From the NCBI GenBank assembly GCA_016124855.1, contig WGMX01000042.1, positions 1-64,000 of the forward strand: 64,000 nt of DNA. Reading direction: 5' to 3'. A program made the translations under genes and the position numbers. This document shows, piece after piece, positions 16,886 through 25,499 of this stretch. Numbering within the stretch: position 1 is the first letter of the stretch; each line of letters opens with the position of its first letter. Under the pieces are notes generated by a model, which did not search any database, had not been told where the DNA came from, and was given only the letters and a program-made list of their open reading frames with translations. The stretch comes from Anaerolineaceae bacterium (GTDB lineage: Bacteria; Chloroflexota; Anaerolineae; Aggregatilineales; Phototrophicaceae).

Positions 16886-17212
16886 TCATTGGGCAAAGAA
16901 ACCGAAATCGAGAAAGGCGTAGGTTTTATCTTTATCGGTTTGGAAGCCGTGCTCCTTAAAGACGAATACACTTGGATCATGGCGCTTAAATTTTTTCTTG
17001 AGACTGCTCCACTGCGATTTGCTGGGTTCGGTTTGTCCCGCTTGCAGCACAAAATATGCCGGATCAAACAGCACGTGGTAATGCCCATCCGCATGGGATA
17101 CAAGTTGATGCAAATAAGAATGGTCGCTGTGAGAATCCAACATCAAAACACGGTGAACAAGGGTCATCACTTGGTCACGAGGACGTTCTCGGAAAGCGGG
17201 TAAGTCTTTCAT
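16886..17212 (-). CDS. Hypothetical protein, about 108 residues
   Basis: No family recognised. From the chosen start (MKDLPAFRERPRDQVMTLVH) it is a soluble protein with several His residues (SHSDHSYLHQLVSHADGHYH) and a C-terminus rich in Phe and Lys. AAAGGA lies about 8 bp before the ATG at 17212, which favours this start over one six codons upstream. The His-rich stretch could bind metal, but that is only a guess. It lies alone between the isomerase and the CorC-type gene. Confidence 0.5.
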   Translation of the reverse strand: MKDLPAFRERPRDQVMTLVHRVLMLDSHSDHSYLHQLVSHADGHYHVLFDPAYFVLQAGQTEPSKSQWSSLKKKFKRHDPSVFVFKEHGFQTDKDKTYAFLDFGFFAQ

Positions 17213-17361
17213 AAATGTTCCTTTGGACAACGGGTGAGCTGCATTTGATTATAGTTCCATTCCATTAACTATTGCCTTATAGCCGTCTGTCCTACACATA
17301 TGCTCCTTAAAGCATGATATTATAAAGGCGTTTGACAACCAAAAGGGGTACAAGGACAGGG

Positions 17362-18744
17362 ATGAACACCATCTTAGGAGTATTGTCGGTATTTTTGCTG
17401 GTAGCGACCAACGGGTTTTTCGTCGCGGCAGAATTTGCGCTGGTGGGGGCGCGGCGCACCCGAATTGCGCAGCTTGCCAGCGAAGGTAACAGAGCTGCTA
17501 AAGTCGCCCAACAGGCCACTGTACATTTAGATAGTTATATCGCTGCTACCCAGTTAGGCATTACCCTGTCTAGCTTGGGGCTGGGTTGGGTTGGCGAACC
17601 TGCCGTCGGTCATTTAATCGAACCCCTTATCGAGCATGTCATACCAAAGGAAAGTGTCGAAACGGTTGGCACGGCTGTTTCATTTGCCATTGCCTTCTCA
17701 TTGGTCACTTTGTTACACATTGTCATGGGCGAGCTTGTCCCCAAATCGATTGCGCTCCAGCGGCCAGAAGGGACCGCGCTGGTGGTTGTCCGTCCGGTAC
17801 GCTGGTTTCTGCTGCTGTTTCGTCCGGTCATTCATTTAATGAACGGTCTGGGAAACGGCATTGTTCGCATGATCGGCTTTGAGCCTTCCGGCGAACATTC
17901 CTCTGTCCATTCGGCTGAAGAGCTAGAAATGCTGGTTCATTCCAGCCGCGAAGCGGGACTGCTGCAAGAAAGCGAAGAGGTCTTGCTGCGGCGTGTGTTT
18001 GATTTCAGCGGCATAACGGTTGAAGAAATCATGCAGCCCCGTGTGAATGTCGAAGCCATTGCCAGTGATGCACCATTTTCAACCATTGTCGATATGGTCG
18101 TCTCAAATATGCACTCACGCTATCCCGTTTACGAGGAAACGATTGACAATGTAATCGGTCTGCTGCTGGCAAAGGATGTGCTGGACATTGTCATCCACAA
18201 GCCGGAACTGCTGTCGGATAGAACGCAGGTCGCAAATCTCAAACCATTTCTCCGTGATCCGCTGTTTGTGCCTCAAACGCTTGGCGTAGACGCTCTGCTG
18301 AAGCGAATGCAGGAAACCAAGACCCATCTTGCGGTCGTTATTGATGAATACGGCGGTATGGCGGGTGTCGCTACCATGGAGGACATCATCGAAGAATTGG
18401 TGGGTGAGGTGCAGGACGAATATGATGAGGAAGAACCGGAACTGATTCATGAAGACGGTAATGAGATTATTGTTGATGGCTTAACAAGCTTGAGTGAAGC
18501 CATCGAGCGTTTCGGACAGCCTGAAGGAGAGCCTTCTTCGACTACACTAGGCGGTTATGTCGCCGAAAAACTAGATCGTATTCCCGAAGTCCACGATAAA
18601 GTGGTTTTTGGAAACTACGATGTGTCGGTGGAAGAAATGAATGGATTACGTGTGGCGAAACTCCGTTTTTTCAAAAGGCCATCACCGCCGTCTGAGGAAT
18701 CCGATGCTGCGCCCGAAAATCAGCCCGCTAATTCTGAAATTTAA
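17362..18744 (+). CDS. CorC/HlyC family membrane protein with DUF21, CBS and CorC domains
   Basis: The 460-residue protein has an N-terminal DUF21 (CNNM) domain: GVLSVFLLVATNGFFVAAEF and VGARRTRI, with three to four membrane helices to about residue 145. A CBS pair follows (VEEIMQPRVNVEAI and SRYPVYEETIDNVIGLL), then the C-terminal transporter-associated domain with AVVIDEYGGMAGVATMEDI. Relatives export or sense magnesium or other divalent cations. The ATG at 17362 is preceded by AGGACAGGG; a TTG ten codons earlier is less likely. Confidence 0.9.
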   Translation: MNTILGVLSVFLLVATNGFFVAAEFALVGARRTRIAQLASEGNRAAKVAQQATVHLDSYIAATQLGITLSSLGLGWVGEPAVGHLIEPLIEHVIPKESVETVGTAVSFAIAFSLVTLLHIVMGELVPKSIALQRPEGTALVVVRPVRWFLLLFRPVIHLMNGLGNGIVRMIGFEPSGEHSSVHSAEELEMLVHSSREAGLLQESEEVLLRRVFDFSGITVEEIMQPRVNVEAIASDAPFSTIVDMVVSNMHSRYPVYEETIDNVIGLLLAKDVLDIVIHKPELLSDRTQVANLKPFLRDPLFVPQTLGVDALLKRMQETKTHLAVVIDEYGGMAGVATMEDIIEELVGEVQDEYDEEEPELIHEDGNEIIVDGLTSLSEAIERFGQPEGEPSSTTLGGYVAEKLDRIPEVHDKVVFGNYDVSVEEMNGLRVAKLRFFKRPSPPSEESDAAPENQPANSEI

Positions 18745-18792
18745 GGTGGGGTGTATAATGCGGCAGTTGTTGCACTGCGGAGTTTCGATTTC

Positions 18793-20094
18793 ATGCGTTT
18801 AGTTTTCGCCGTATTCCTTGCCCTGTTCGCTGCGTTGTGTGTTTCGTGTGCTTCACCTTCGGCGCAGCTTGTTTCAGCCACTACTGAAGCCACCATTGTG
18901 TTGTCGATGACACCGCCGCCGCTGCTGCCTGTCGCAGAAGTAACACCGGATGTCACCACCGAGGCACCACCGACGCTGCATATCTGGTGGCCGGATTCCC
19001 TTGCACCAACCAGCAATCAAAAAGCCTCGCTGATGCTGGCGGATTATGTGGATACCTTTCGCGCTACCATTCCTGAACTGACTATAGAAATGCGCTTGAA
19101 GAAGTCACAGGATTCGGGCGGCGTGATTGAAACGCTGCGAACCGCTTATGCCGTTGCGCCGGACGCGATGCCCGACATAACGCTGCTGCGACGCAACGAT
19201 ATGCTAGCGGCGGTTGACGCAGGATTTATCCAGCCCATACAAGGGCAGGTGACTTCCGCTGTTCTAGGTGACTTGTACCCGACAGCTTTGGATTTAGGCC
19301 GCGTCAATGGCACACTCTATGGTTTAGCTTATACCTTGGATGTCGAGCAGATTGCGTATCGCCCTGTGGTTTTGAGCGGCAGTTTTGCTCATTTTGAGGA
19401 TGTGCTTAAAGACAATCAGAAATTCGTGTTTCCGGCGGGTGTCACCGAAGGCTTGAGTGATGTCCTGCTGCTCCAATACATATCGGCGGGCGGCACACTC
19501 AATGAACTCATTCAAGGAAAGCCGAACGCCAAGGCACTTCTCACCATATTGACCTTTTATAAGCAGGCTGTTGATGCCGGAATTATCGACCGCAGCGTGT
19601 TGGATTACGCCCGGCCTGATGACTATTTATTCCAATTGGCGCAGGGCAAATTCGATGCGGGTATGATTACCTCAAGCCAATATTTGAATCTGCTAGCCAA
19701 CGGCCAAGCGTTCGAGGCCGCGCCCATTCCATTGGCCGCTGGCGAACCATCGACGGTTCTAAATGGTTGGATGTGGGTGGTCGTCAATAAAAATAAAGAC
19801 CAGCAAACCCTCGCCTTACATTTCATCGAGTGGATGTTGGAAGCCAATCGTCTTGCCGCTTACAGTCGGCAGATCAATATGCTGCCAGCGCGTCGTGCAG
19901 CCATGCGTTTGTGGAATGCCGGAACGTTTACTGATCTGGCGAACCGTTTATTGGCGAATGCCCGTTTGCCCTTAGTCGATGGCAATGCCACCACACTCCG
20001 TGCGATGGAGAATGCTCTGGCAGCCGTTATTTCAGGTCAGCGGACACCCGAAGAAGCCGTAAGTGATGTGGTGGAGCAGGGGCAAAAACCCTGA
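18793..20094 (+). CDS. Extracellular solute-binding lipoprotein, orphan
   Basis: The 433-residue protein has a hydrophobic signal (MRLVFAVFLALFAALCVSCA) ending in a Cys that can serve for lipid attachment, although the box (LCVSC) is imperfect. A short Thr/Pro-rich linker leads to a family 1 binding domain (LHIWWPDSL, PDITLLRRNDM, TLYGLAYTLDVEQIAYR). No permease genes accompany it, so its transporter is elsewhere or it acts as a sensor. It begins 48 bp after the CorC-type gene and ends 2 bp before a convergent CheY-like gene. Confidence 0.8.
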   Translation: MRLVFAVFLALFAALCVSCASPSAQLVSATTEATIVLSMTPPPLLPVAEVTPDVTTEAPPTLHIWWPDSLAPTSNQKASLMLADYVDTFRATIPELTIEMRLKKSQDSGGVIETLRTAYAVAPDAMPDITLLRRNDMLAAVDAGFIQPIQGQVTSAVLGDLYPTALDLGRVNGTLYGLAYTLDVEQIAYRPVVLSGSFAHFEDVLKDNQKFVFPAGVTEGLSDVLLLQYISAGGTLNELIQGKPNAKALLTILTFYKQAVDAGIIDRSVLDYARPDDYLFQLAQGKFDAGMITSSQYLNLLANGQAFEAAPIPLAAGEPSTVLNGWMWVVVNKNKDQQTLALHFIEWMLEANRLAAYSRQINMLPARRAAMRLWNAGTFTDLANRLLANARLPLVDGNATTLRAMENALAAVISGQRTPEEAVSDVVEQGQKP

Positions 20095-20096
20095 GG

Positions 20097-20459
20097 TCAC
20101 TTGACCCCTGCGTTAGCGATGGCGGCTTTGAGCATATCCAGTTTGATGGGTTTCATCAGATAACCATTCGCACCTGCACTGGTGGCTTCCTCGGTCATTG
20201 GAGGAAAGTGCGCCGAAATCATGATGATTGGCACGGTTTTTGTGGCATCGTTCAACCGCATTTTGCGGCAAATCTCTAAACCGCTGTCATCCGGCAGCAT
20301 AATGTCCAGCAGCACCAAATCCGGTTCTTCATAGGCCAGCTTATCCCACGTTTGGCGGGCAGACAGGGCTGTTATCGCCTGATGCCCGATCAACTTGAGG
20401 AACGTACTGAGCATTTCGAGAGTCAACTGTTCATCATCAACGACCAAAATTTTTGCCAT
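20097..20459 (-). CDS. Single-domain response regulator (CheY-like)
   Basis: The 120-residue receiver domain has the acidic pair VVDDEQ near residue 7, the phospho-acceptor in LVLLDIMLPDDSGLEI near 54, IMISAH for the switch residue and YLMKPIK for the conserved lysine. It has no output domain, so it should act through protein interaction or as a phosphorelay intermediate. No kinase gene is adjacent. It is convergent with the binding-lipoprotein gene and not obviously part of an operon. Confidence 0.92.
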   Translation of the reverse strand: MAKILVVDDEQLTLEMLSTFLKLIGHQAITALSARQTWDKLAYEEPDLVLLDIMLPDDSGLEICRKMRLNDATKTVPIIMISAHFPPMTEEATSAGANGYLMKPIKLDMLKAAIANAGVK

Positions 20460-20565
20460 AAGACCTTAATTCCTTGCAGCGCCCAACGCTGGATAAAGAG
20501 TGTAATAAAAAGACATGCACGCCGCAGCAGGACATTAGTCAGCAATAATGAACGATAATTTGCTT

Positions 20566-21723
20566 CTATGCCTGCAACTTCTTTTCGTAAAGCCGGTGCG
20601 TTTTATAAATCGTTGAACCGAAACTCAGGGCGATACTCACCATATTTTCGTTGACTTCCAATATCCAACCGGAGTCAGAGTGTTGGATATTAGGGGCCTG
20701 TAGTAGCGCCATCAATACATAATAATATAGCACTGCATCTACACCCTTGTTGCGAAAGATTTCTTTCACACCCATTAGCGGAATACGTGCTGTATCAATA
20801 ATCGGACGGATTTTCCAATACCACAACGCCCGGACCAGCGAAACGACTTCTGGCACACCGGGGCGTGGATTCGCAGCTTTCAAAACTTGATTAAAATCGG
20901 GTACACCCATCACAAACCCGGCTGGAACACCATCGACCTCCGCGAAGAAGGCAAAGCGCGAGTCGAAGAACTGCCCTAAACTGTTGACCATGGCATCCAG
21001 TTCTTTGGGAGTCATCGGCGTGAAGCCCCAATTTTTATCCCATGCTGCGTTATAGAGTTCCTTAAATAGATTGAATTCTTCCTTCAGATGTTTGCTGTCA
21101 ATCTGGCGCACCGTAATTTTATTGCGCTTCATCACGGCTTTGGTTAGCCGTTCCAAGCGTTCGCCGGTAGCATGTTCGGCGGCTCCTTGCCGGCTCAGGT
21201 GAAAGCTGAACACATCCATTGATTTGGTGAAGCCCGCACCTTCAATCAGGTTTTTATAATAGGGCATGTTATAGGGCATCAGCAGTACCGGACGGGTGAA
21301 ACCATCCACCAAAACGCCCACATCTTCATGGGTCGTAAAGGTTTGTGGCCCGCGTATTGCATCATATCCTTTAGCCTTAACCCATTCTGCCGCTGTATTC
21401 AACAGCGCGGTTGCCGCTTCTTGGTCGTCAAAGACCTCGAATGCTCCAAACCAGCCGATATGCTCATGATGAAATTCGTTATGCCTGTTGTTGATGTAAG
21501 CCGCAATCGTGCCGACGATTTTATCACCGCGCCATGCCGCGAAATAATCGCCCTCCATGTATTCCCAACTGGGATTCTTTTTCTGGTCGAGCTGGTCGCG
21601 CCGCATCGAAAGCAGGGGCGGAACCCAATTCGGATCATTCTTATAGATTGTCCACGGAAACTCGAAGAACGCTTTGAAGTCAGCCGCATTTTCAACTTTG
21701 CGAACCGTTACCGCTTGTGACAT
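20566..21723 (-). CDS. GNAT-like acyltransferase family protein
   Basis: The 385-residue protein opens VTVRKVENAADFKAFFEFPW and contains YKNDPNWVPPL, YFAAWRGDKIVGTIAAYINN and IGWFGAFEVFDD. These features are typical of a large GNAT-fold family with a second, degenerate acetyltransferase-like half (FAFFAEVDGVPAGFVMGVPD). The substrate is unknown; members are often annotated simply as N-acetyltransferase. It lies alone, divergent from the tRNA gene. Confidence 0.7.
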   Translation of the reverse strand: MSQAVTVRKVENAADFKAFFEFPWTIYKNDPNWVPPLLSMRRDQLDQKKNPSWEYMEGDYFAAWRGDKIVGTIAAYINNRHNEFHHEHIGWFGAFEVFDDQEAATALLNTAAEWVKAKGYDAIRGPQTFTTHEDVGVLVDGFTRPVLLMPYNMPYYKNLIEGAGFTKSMDVFSFHLSRQGAAEHATGERLERLTKAVMKRNKITVRQIDSKHLKEEFNLFKELYNAAWDKNWGFTPMTPKELDAMVNSLGQFFDSRFAFFAEVDGVPAGFVMGVPDFNQVLKAANPRPGVPEVVSLVRALWYWKIRPIIDTARIPLMGVKEIFRNKGVDAVLYYYVLMALLQAPNIQHSDSGWILEVNENMVSIALSFGSTIYKTHRLYEKKLQA

Positions 21724-21840
21724 ACATCATTTTCCAATCTAAAATTGAGATAGTGAGCTGCGTGTGGAATGCGACATTACGTGTGTTGGTGACGCGGTTG
21801 ATAATAATACTCTCTTTTGTCATGCTCGCAAGAAATCGCC

Positions 21841-21869
21841 TTGACAGCCTGCCGCCTGTTTGCTACCAT
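21841..21869 (+). promoter_or_regulatory. Promoter of tRNA-Asn
   Basis: TTGACA (21841-21846) is a perfect -35 box, followed 17 bp later by TACCAT (21864-21869) as the -10. The expected start of transcription is about 5 bp before the mature tRNA. This is the clearest sigma-70-type promoter in the window. Confidence 0.75.
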
Positions 21870-21880
21870 TCTCGCCATCT

Positions 21881-21952
21881 TCCGCAGTAGCTCAACGGCA
21901 GAGCAACCGGCTGTTAACCGGTAGGTTCCTGGTTCGAATCCAGGCTGCGGAG
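21881..21952 (+). tRNA. tRNA-Asn (GTT)
   Basis: A full cloverleaf is visible. The acceptor stem is TCCGCAG with CTGCGGA; the D-arm is AGCTCAACGGCAGAGC. The anticodon stem-loop is ACCGG-CTGTTAA-CCGGT with anticodon GTT at 21913-21915, and the T-arm is CTGGTTCGAATCCAG. The discriminator is G, as expected for Asn. CCA is not encoded. Confidence 0.97.
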
Positions 21953-21960
21953 CATGTCGA

Positions 21961-21986
21961 ACGCCCTGCACTATGTGGGCGTTTTT
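21961..21986 (+). terminator. Rho-independent terminator of tRNA-Asn
   Basis: ACGCCC and GGGCGT form a short GC-rich stem just after the tRNA, followed directly by TTTTT. Confidence 0.75.
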
Positions 21987-22027
21987 GATTCTAATTCAAT
22001 TTATTGAAAAAGGAATTTGACAGTAAT

Positions 22028-22750
22028 ATGACCGCTCCTTCCAATACCCTCGCGTTTTGGCAGAATCCGACCGGCGTTGACATTCTCCACGATCCCCTTA
22101 AATTTTTGTATATCACTGATGAAGCCGAGCATATGATGGTTTCATGGTTGGCGCACCGCGTTTTCGACTACCAACAAAAATATGTTGGCACGGAACGCCA
22201 GTTCACCAAAATGATTATGATTACGATGGGTGCGCTTTTGCCCGGCGTACTGTTGCAGGATTACATCACGCACTGCGCCACGCCGGAGATGCCACATATT
22301 GAGTTTGGAACCTTTGGCGTGAAGTGTTATCTAGGGCCGGGGCAGCCGCTTCAACATCCTGAGATTGTTCAACCACTTTCGATTGATGTTCGTGGACATA
22401 CAGTTGGCATGGTCGAAGATTTAATCGACCTCGGTGGCACGGCCCGTTTTGTGCGCGATACCCTTACCTCGCCTAAATATGGTGCGCGTGACGTGGTCAT
22501 TATCGCCCCTTATCGCAAGAGCGCCTCAGCCACTAACGATATGGAAGCCATTACCTTCGGGCTTGTTCCCAAAGATACATGGATTATCACCCCGCGTGAA
22601 CGGGTTGAAACGATGATTAAGCGAGTACCGTTTTGGGCACAGCAAGGGGCTGATCGTGCCGCCTGTATCACCAACTTGCGCCGCATCGGTTATCCGCAGT
22701 ATCTCATCGACGACTGGTTCGATACCGCGTGGATGCGCGTGGATATTTAG
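22028..22750 (+). CDS. Phosphoribosyltransferase-domain protein
   Basis: The 240-residue protein contains VGMVEDLIDLGGTARFVRDTL. This matches the PRPP-binding loop of type I phosphoribosyltransferases (two acidic residues, then GGT). VVIIAPYRKS lies before a hydrophobic FGLVPKDTWIITP, where a purine PRTase has its purine-contact region. The N-terminal 100 residues are longer than in simple purine PRTases. The specific substrate is not clear. The gene faces the TIR-FHA genes, and short copies of its 3' end recur at 23777-23803 and 24773-24807. Confidence 0.7.
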   Translation: MTAPSNTLAFWQNPTGVDILHDPLKFLYITDEAEHMMVSWLAHRVFDYQQKYVGTERQFTKMIMITMGALLPGVLLQDYITHCATPEMPHIEFGTFGVKCYLGPGQPLQHPEIVQPLSIDVRGHTVGMVEDLIDLGGTARFVRDTLTSPKYGARDVVIIAPYRKSASATNDMEAITFGLVPKDTWIITPRERVETMIKRVPFWAQQGADRAACITNLRRIGYPQYLIDDWFDTAWMRVDI

Positions 22751-22784
22751 CAGGATTTTCCCTTCTATTGAGGATAAGATTTGC

Positions 22785-23615
22785 TTAGGAGAGTGTTATT
22801 GTTTTGTAGTAAATGCGGATGAACAATGTGCCGAGTTGAATTAGCGAATCGTTCTTGAGCGGAGTTGCTAGCCTAGTGGGTATTCGGTATCTGTCCACCA
22901 AGGTTCCATTAATAGAGTTCAAATCCGTCAAAGTCAATTTGCCATTTTCAATAGAGAGCATTGCATGTTGCCGTGAAACGCCACTTTCTTCAGCGTGGAA
23001 ATTTTCGAGATTAATATCCATATTCAATCCACGTCCAATAAACATCTTACTATTTTTGATCTCGACGATTAGGGTTTCAGGAATATAGTTAGGAAAAATG
23101 AGCAGGAGATGATTATCCTTGAGCGAAGTCAATTGGGCTTTAATAATGTCGTCGCTGGCCTTCATCAGGCTGACGATGGTGGTTTCTTGTGTGATCTTTG
23201 AAGATAATATAGTGGGTGAGGTAGCGCCCAATGCAGGCTTGGGGAGAGAATTAATAAGCAAGCTAAGCTGCTCATCGTATTTGGTTTGATCCACAAAGTC
23301 AATGCGTTGGAGATGACGAATAGGAAGGGGGAGTGGTGCAGGAAGGAATACAAGAGGGATGATTAGTTTGTCTTTTGCTTGAAACTCACGCCATTCGATA
23401 CTGACATTGTTCGATGTCGATGCAGTGGGTGACCATATCAGCAGCATCACCTTTGCATCTTCCAATTTCATATCTACATACTCATCCCAAAATTGTCCTG
23501 CTGGAATAGTGTGCAAATGATCAACCCAAGTTTCAAACGCATACCGTTCCAAACTGCGGCTAAGATTATTTACAAATTCATCTTCAGCCGATGAGTGACT
23601 AATAAATAGCAGCAT
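22785..23615 (-). CDS. TIR-FHA fusion protein, copy 1
   Basis: The 276-residue protein has an N-terminal TIR domain: MLLFISHSSAEDEFVNNLSR, VDHLHTIPAGQFWDEYVDM and VMLLIWSPTAST. A Glu two residues after the Trp of FWDEY is a candidate for the NADase glutamate, pending alignment. From about residue 185 there is a complete FHA domain: MFIGRGLNMDINLE, SGVSRQHAML and DLNSINGTLVD, giving the GR, S-R-x-H and N-G-T phosphothreonine-binding positions. No membrane segment. TIR domains cleave NAD or assemble signalling complexes; FHA would bind a phosphorylated partner. Confidence 0.87.
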   Translation of the reverse strand: MLLFISHSSAEDEFVNNLSRSLERYAFETWVDHLHTIPAGQFWDEYVDMKLEDAKVMLLIWSPTASTSNNVSIEWREFQAKDKLIIPLVFLPAPLPLPIRHLQRIDFVDQTKYDEQLSLLINSLPKPALGATSPTILSSKITQETTIVSLMKASDDIIKAQLTSLKDNHLLLIFPNYIPETLIVEIKNSKMFIGRGLNMDINLENFHAEESGVSRQHAMLSIENGKLTLTDLNSINGTLVDRYRIPTRLATPLKNDSLIQLGTLFIRIYYKTITLS

Positions 23616-23776
23616 TACAAACCCTCGAATTGGTAATCCTCATTCAAAGTATAGTCTCAAAAATATAACCTAACCACTAATATTATCTAAATGATAATAA
23701 AACTTATATAGCCTTATTTTCCATAGTTAAGGCTTGATTTTTTCTTTAAAATCGTTATGTACTAATTAAAGGTGGC

Positions 23777-23803
23777 ATCGCATGGATGTGCGTGGATATT
23801 TAG
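23777..23803 (+). pseudogene. Remnant of the PRTase 3' end, middle copy
   Basis: ATCGCATGGATGTGCGTGG followed by ATATTTAG mirrors the last codons of the PRTase gene (ACCGCGTGGATGCGCGTGG, then ATATTTAG), including its stop codon. Only about 27 bp survive, flanked by unrelated AT-rich sequence. It is direct evidence that the duplication unit began inside the PRTase gene. Confidence 0.75.
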
Positions 23804-23834
23804 AGGAATAATCTCGGATGATTTGAAAAACCGT

Positions 23835-24665
23835 TTACGAGAACGCGATCGCCTTGCAGTAAATGCGGATGAACAACGTTCCCAATTGAATCAGCGAGTC
23901 GTGCTTGAGCGGAATCGGGCGCTGCGTGGGTATACGCCGCCGATCCACCAGCGTTCCATTAATCGAGTTCAAATCCGTCAGTGTTAACTGCCCATTTTCG
24001 ATTGCGAGCATGGCATGTTGTCGGGAAACACCGCTTTCTTCAGCATGAAAATTTTCCAGATTGATGTCCATATTCAGCCCACGACCGATAAACATCTTGC
24101 TATTCTTGAGTTCGACCACCAAAGTTTTTGGCAAATAATCCGGGAAAATGAGCAGTAGTTGATTATCTTTGAGCGATGCCTGTTTTTCTTTAATCACGTC
24201 ATCGCTAGCATTCATCAGGCTGACGATGGTGGTTTCTTGGGTGATTCGGTTTGAAATCTTGGTCAGCGAGGTTGCGTTTAAATCGGGTGTCGGCAGCGAT
24301 TTGATGAGTAAATTAACCTGCTCGTCGAACTTCGCTTGGTCAGCAAAATCAATCCGTTGAAGATGACGTAGGAGCAGCGGCAGCGGAGCAGGACGAAATA
24401 CAAGCGGGATGATGAGTTTATTTTTGGTGTGGAATTCACGCCATTCAACACTGACGTTATTCGATGTTGATGCAGTAGGTGACCACACCAGCAGCATCAC
24501 CTTTGAGTCTTCTAACTTCATATCCACATATTCATCCCAATACTGTCCCGCCGGAACACTATGGAGATGATCGACCCAGACCTCAAACGCGTACCGTTCC
24601 AAACTGCGGCTAAGATTATCGACAAACTCATCTTCAGCAGAAGAGTGGCTAATAAAGACCAGCAT
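23835..24665 (-). CDS. TIR-FHA fusion protein, copy 2
   Basis: This paralogue is also exactly 276 residues and aligns with copy 1 without gaps. The TIR domain has MLVFISHSSAEDEFVDNLSR, VPAGQYWDEYVDMKLED and VMLLVWSP. The FHA domain has MFIGRGLNMDINLENF, SGVSRQHAMLAIENG and NSINGTLVDRRRI. Substitutions are concentrated in the interdomain linker (about residues 140-185), while both domain cores are kept, suggesting that both copies remain functional. The AT-rich upstream region is also conserved, so the two probably share regulation. It could be phage defence or internal signalling; no defence genes flank it. Confidence 0.87.
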   Translation of the reverse strand: MLVFISHSSAEDEFVDNLSRSLERYAFEVWVDHLHSVPAGQYWDEYVDMKLEDSKVMLLVWSPTASTSNNVSVEWREFHTKNKLIIPLVFRPAPLPLLLRHLQRIDFADQAKFDEQVNLLIKSLPTPDLNATSLTKISNRITQETTIVSLMNASDDVIKEKQASLKDNQLLLIFPDYLPKTLVVELKNSKMFIGRGLNMDINLENFHAEESGVSRQHAMLAIENGQLTLTDLNSINGTLVDRRRIPTQRPIPLKHDSLIQLGTLFIRIYCKAIAFS

Positions 24666-24772
24666 TACAAATCCTCAGACCGATGATTTTTGACATTAAA
24701 AGTATAGCCGTAAAAATATAAACCAACCACTAATATTATCCAAATGAGAATGAAACTTTTAGCCCTGATATT

Positions 24773-24807
24773 AACTTGCACCACATTGGTTATCCACAGT
24801 ATCTTAT
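24773..24807 (+). pseudogene. Remnant of the PRTase gene, distal copy
   Basis: This stretch matches PRTase nucleotides 22673-22707 with five internal differences, all transitions. It still translates as LHHIGYPQYL against LRRIGYPQYL in the intact gene. It lies just beyond the second TIR-FHA promoter region and marks the far end of an older duplication event. Confidence 0.8.
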
Positions 24808-24852
24808 GCTGAGGCGTTTGGTACGACATAAATAAGAGTGGATGGTTAACCT

Positions 24853-25473
24853 TTGAAACGCAAACGGCTTTTTAGTCTATTAGCCATCTTTTTTATCGGT
24901 GGGATATGCTGGTTGTTCATCGGGGTGACCATCAACTTCCCGCCTAAATCGCCTGCACAAAAGCTAACTGAAGCCCGCGCCCTATGGCAATCTAAACGGA
25001 TTTCCAATTACAGGCTGACAATGGTGTTTAGCTCATTCGAATTCTTAACAAGTTTCAATGTTACCGTTAATGACAATCAAGTGTCGCGTGTTGAACCAAC
25101 TTTTTTGGGTTCAAATCAAACTCTTTCTTCAGACCCAGACCTTACTGCTGCCACTTTTGAATATTATCGGTTACATATTGCTAAGAACTATTTACCGACT
25201 GAGCATGATTACACGATAGATAATCTTTTTGATTTTGTGTCCACCAAAGTGAATGATTATCCAACACCCGCTCTCCTTGCTTTATGTGCCTCTCCCAAAT
25301 TAGATTGGCGTTATGAAGCTCAATATGACTCTGATTATGGTTATGTCACTCAGCTAGCCTATACAAATTGTGCAAGTTGGCAAGTTGGTGGTGGTTTAAT
25401 GTGCGGAGTAATATCACATTGTTCTGTAAACGCTTCCGTTCGTCATTTCGAAATCTTATCATCGAGCCAATAA
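24853..25473 (+). CDS. Membrane-anchored protein, possibly DUF6174-like
   Basis: The 206-residue protein begins with a TTG codon and a basic stretch (MKRKRLF), then a signal anchor (LLAIFFIGGICWLFIGVTI). The outer domain has ARALWQSKRISNYRLTMVFS, resembling DUF6174, where a W...I.NY.L pattern opens the domain. Four Cys residues in the last 70 residues could form disulfides outside the cell. No nearby partner is evident. Confidence 0.6.
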   Translation: MKRKRLFSLLAIFFIGGICWLFIGVTINFPPKSPAQKLTEARALWQSKRISNYRLTMVFSSFEFLTSFNVTVNDNQVSRVEPTFLGSNQTLSSDPDLTAATFEYYRLHIAKNYLPTEHDYTIDNLFDFVSTKVNDYPTPALLALCASPKLDWRYEAQYDSDYGYVTQLAYTNCASWQVGGGLMCGVISHCSVNASVRHFEILSSSQ

Positions 25474-25499
25474 AGTAGATTAGTAATAGAGATTATTCG

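Larger units (their letters stand above)
22673..24810. repeat. Tandem duplication, 1,050-bp period, TIR-FHA plus PRTase 3' end
   Basis: The unit comprises the PRTase 3' end, a reversed TIR-FHA gene and about 90 bp upstream. Copy 1 runs about 22673-23710 and copy 2 about 23777-24765. A third trace of the PRTase end lies at 24773-24807. TIR start codons are exactly 1,050 bp apart, and PRTase fragments one and three are exactly 2,100 bp apart. Upstream sequences also match, for example AACCACTAATATTATC in both. Confidence 0.88.

Noticed and set aside
21777-21971. Minus-strand reading frame covering the tRNA-Asn gene
   Set aside because: Its translation through the tRNA (FEPGTYRLTAGCSA) is the usual false protein seen opposite tRNA genes.
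22785-24665. TIR-FHA genes as part of a known defence island
   Set aside because: No restriction, CBASS, Thoeris partner or other defence genes flank them; the defence role remains a hypothesis only.
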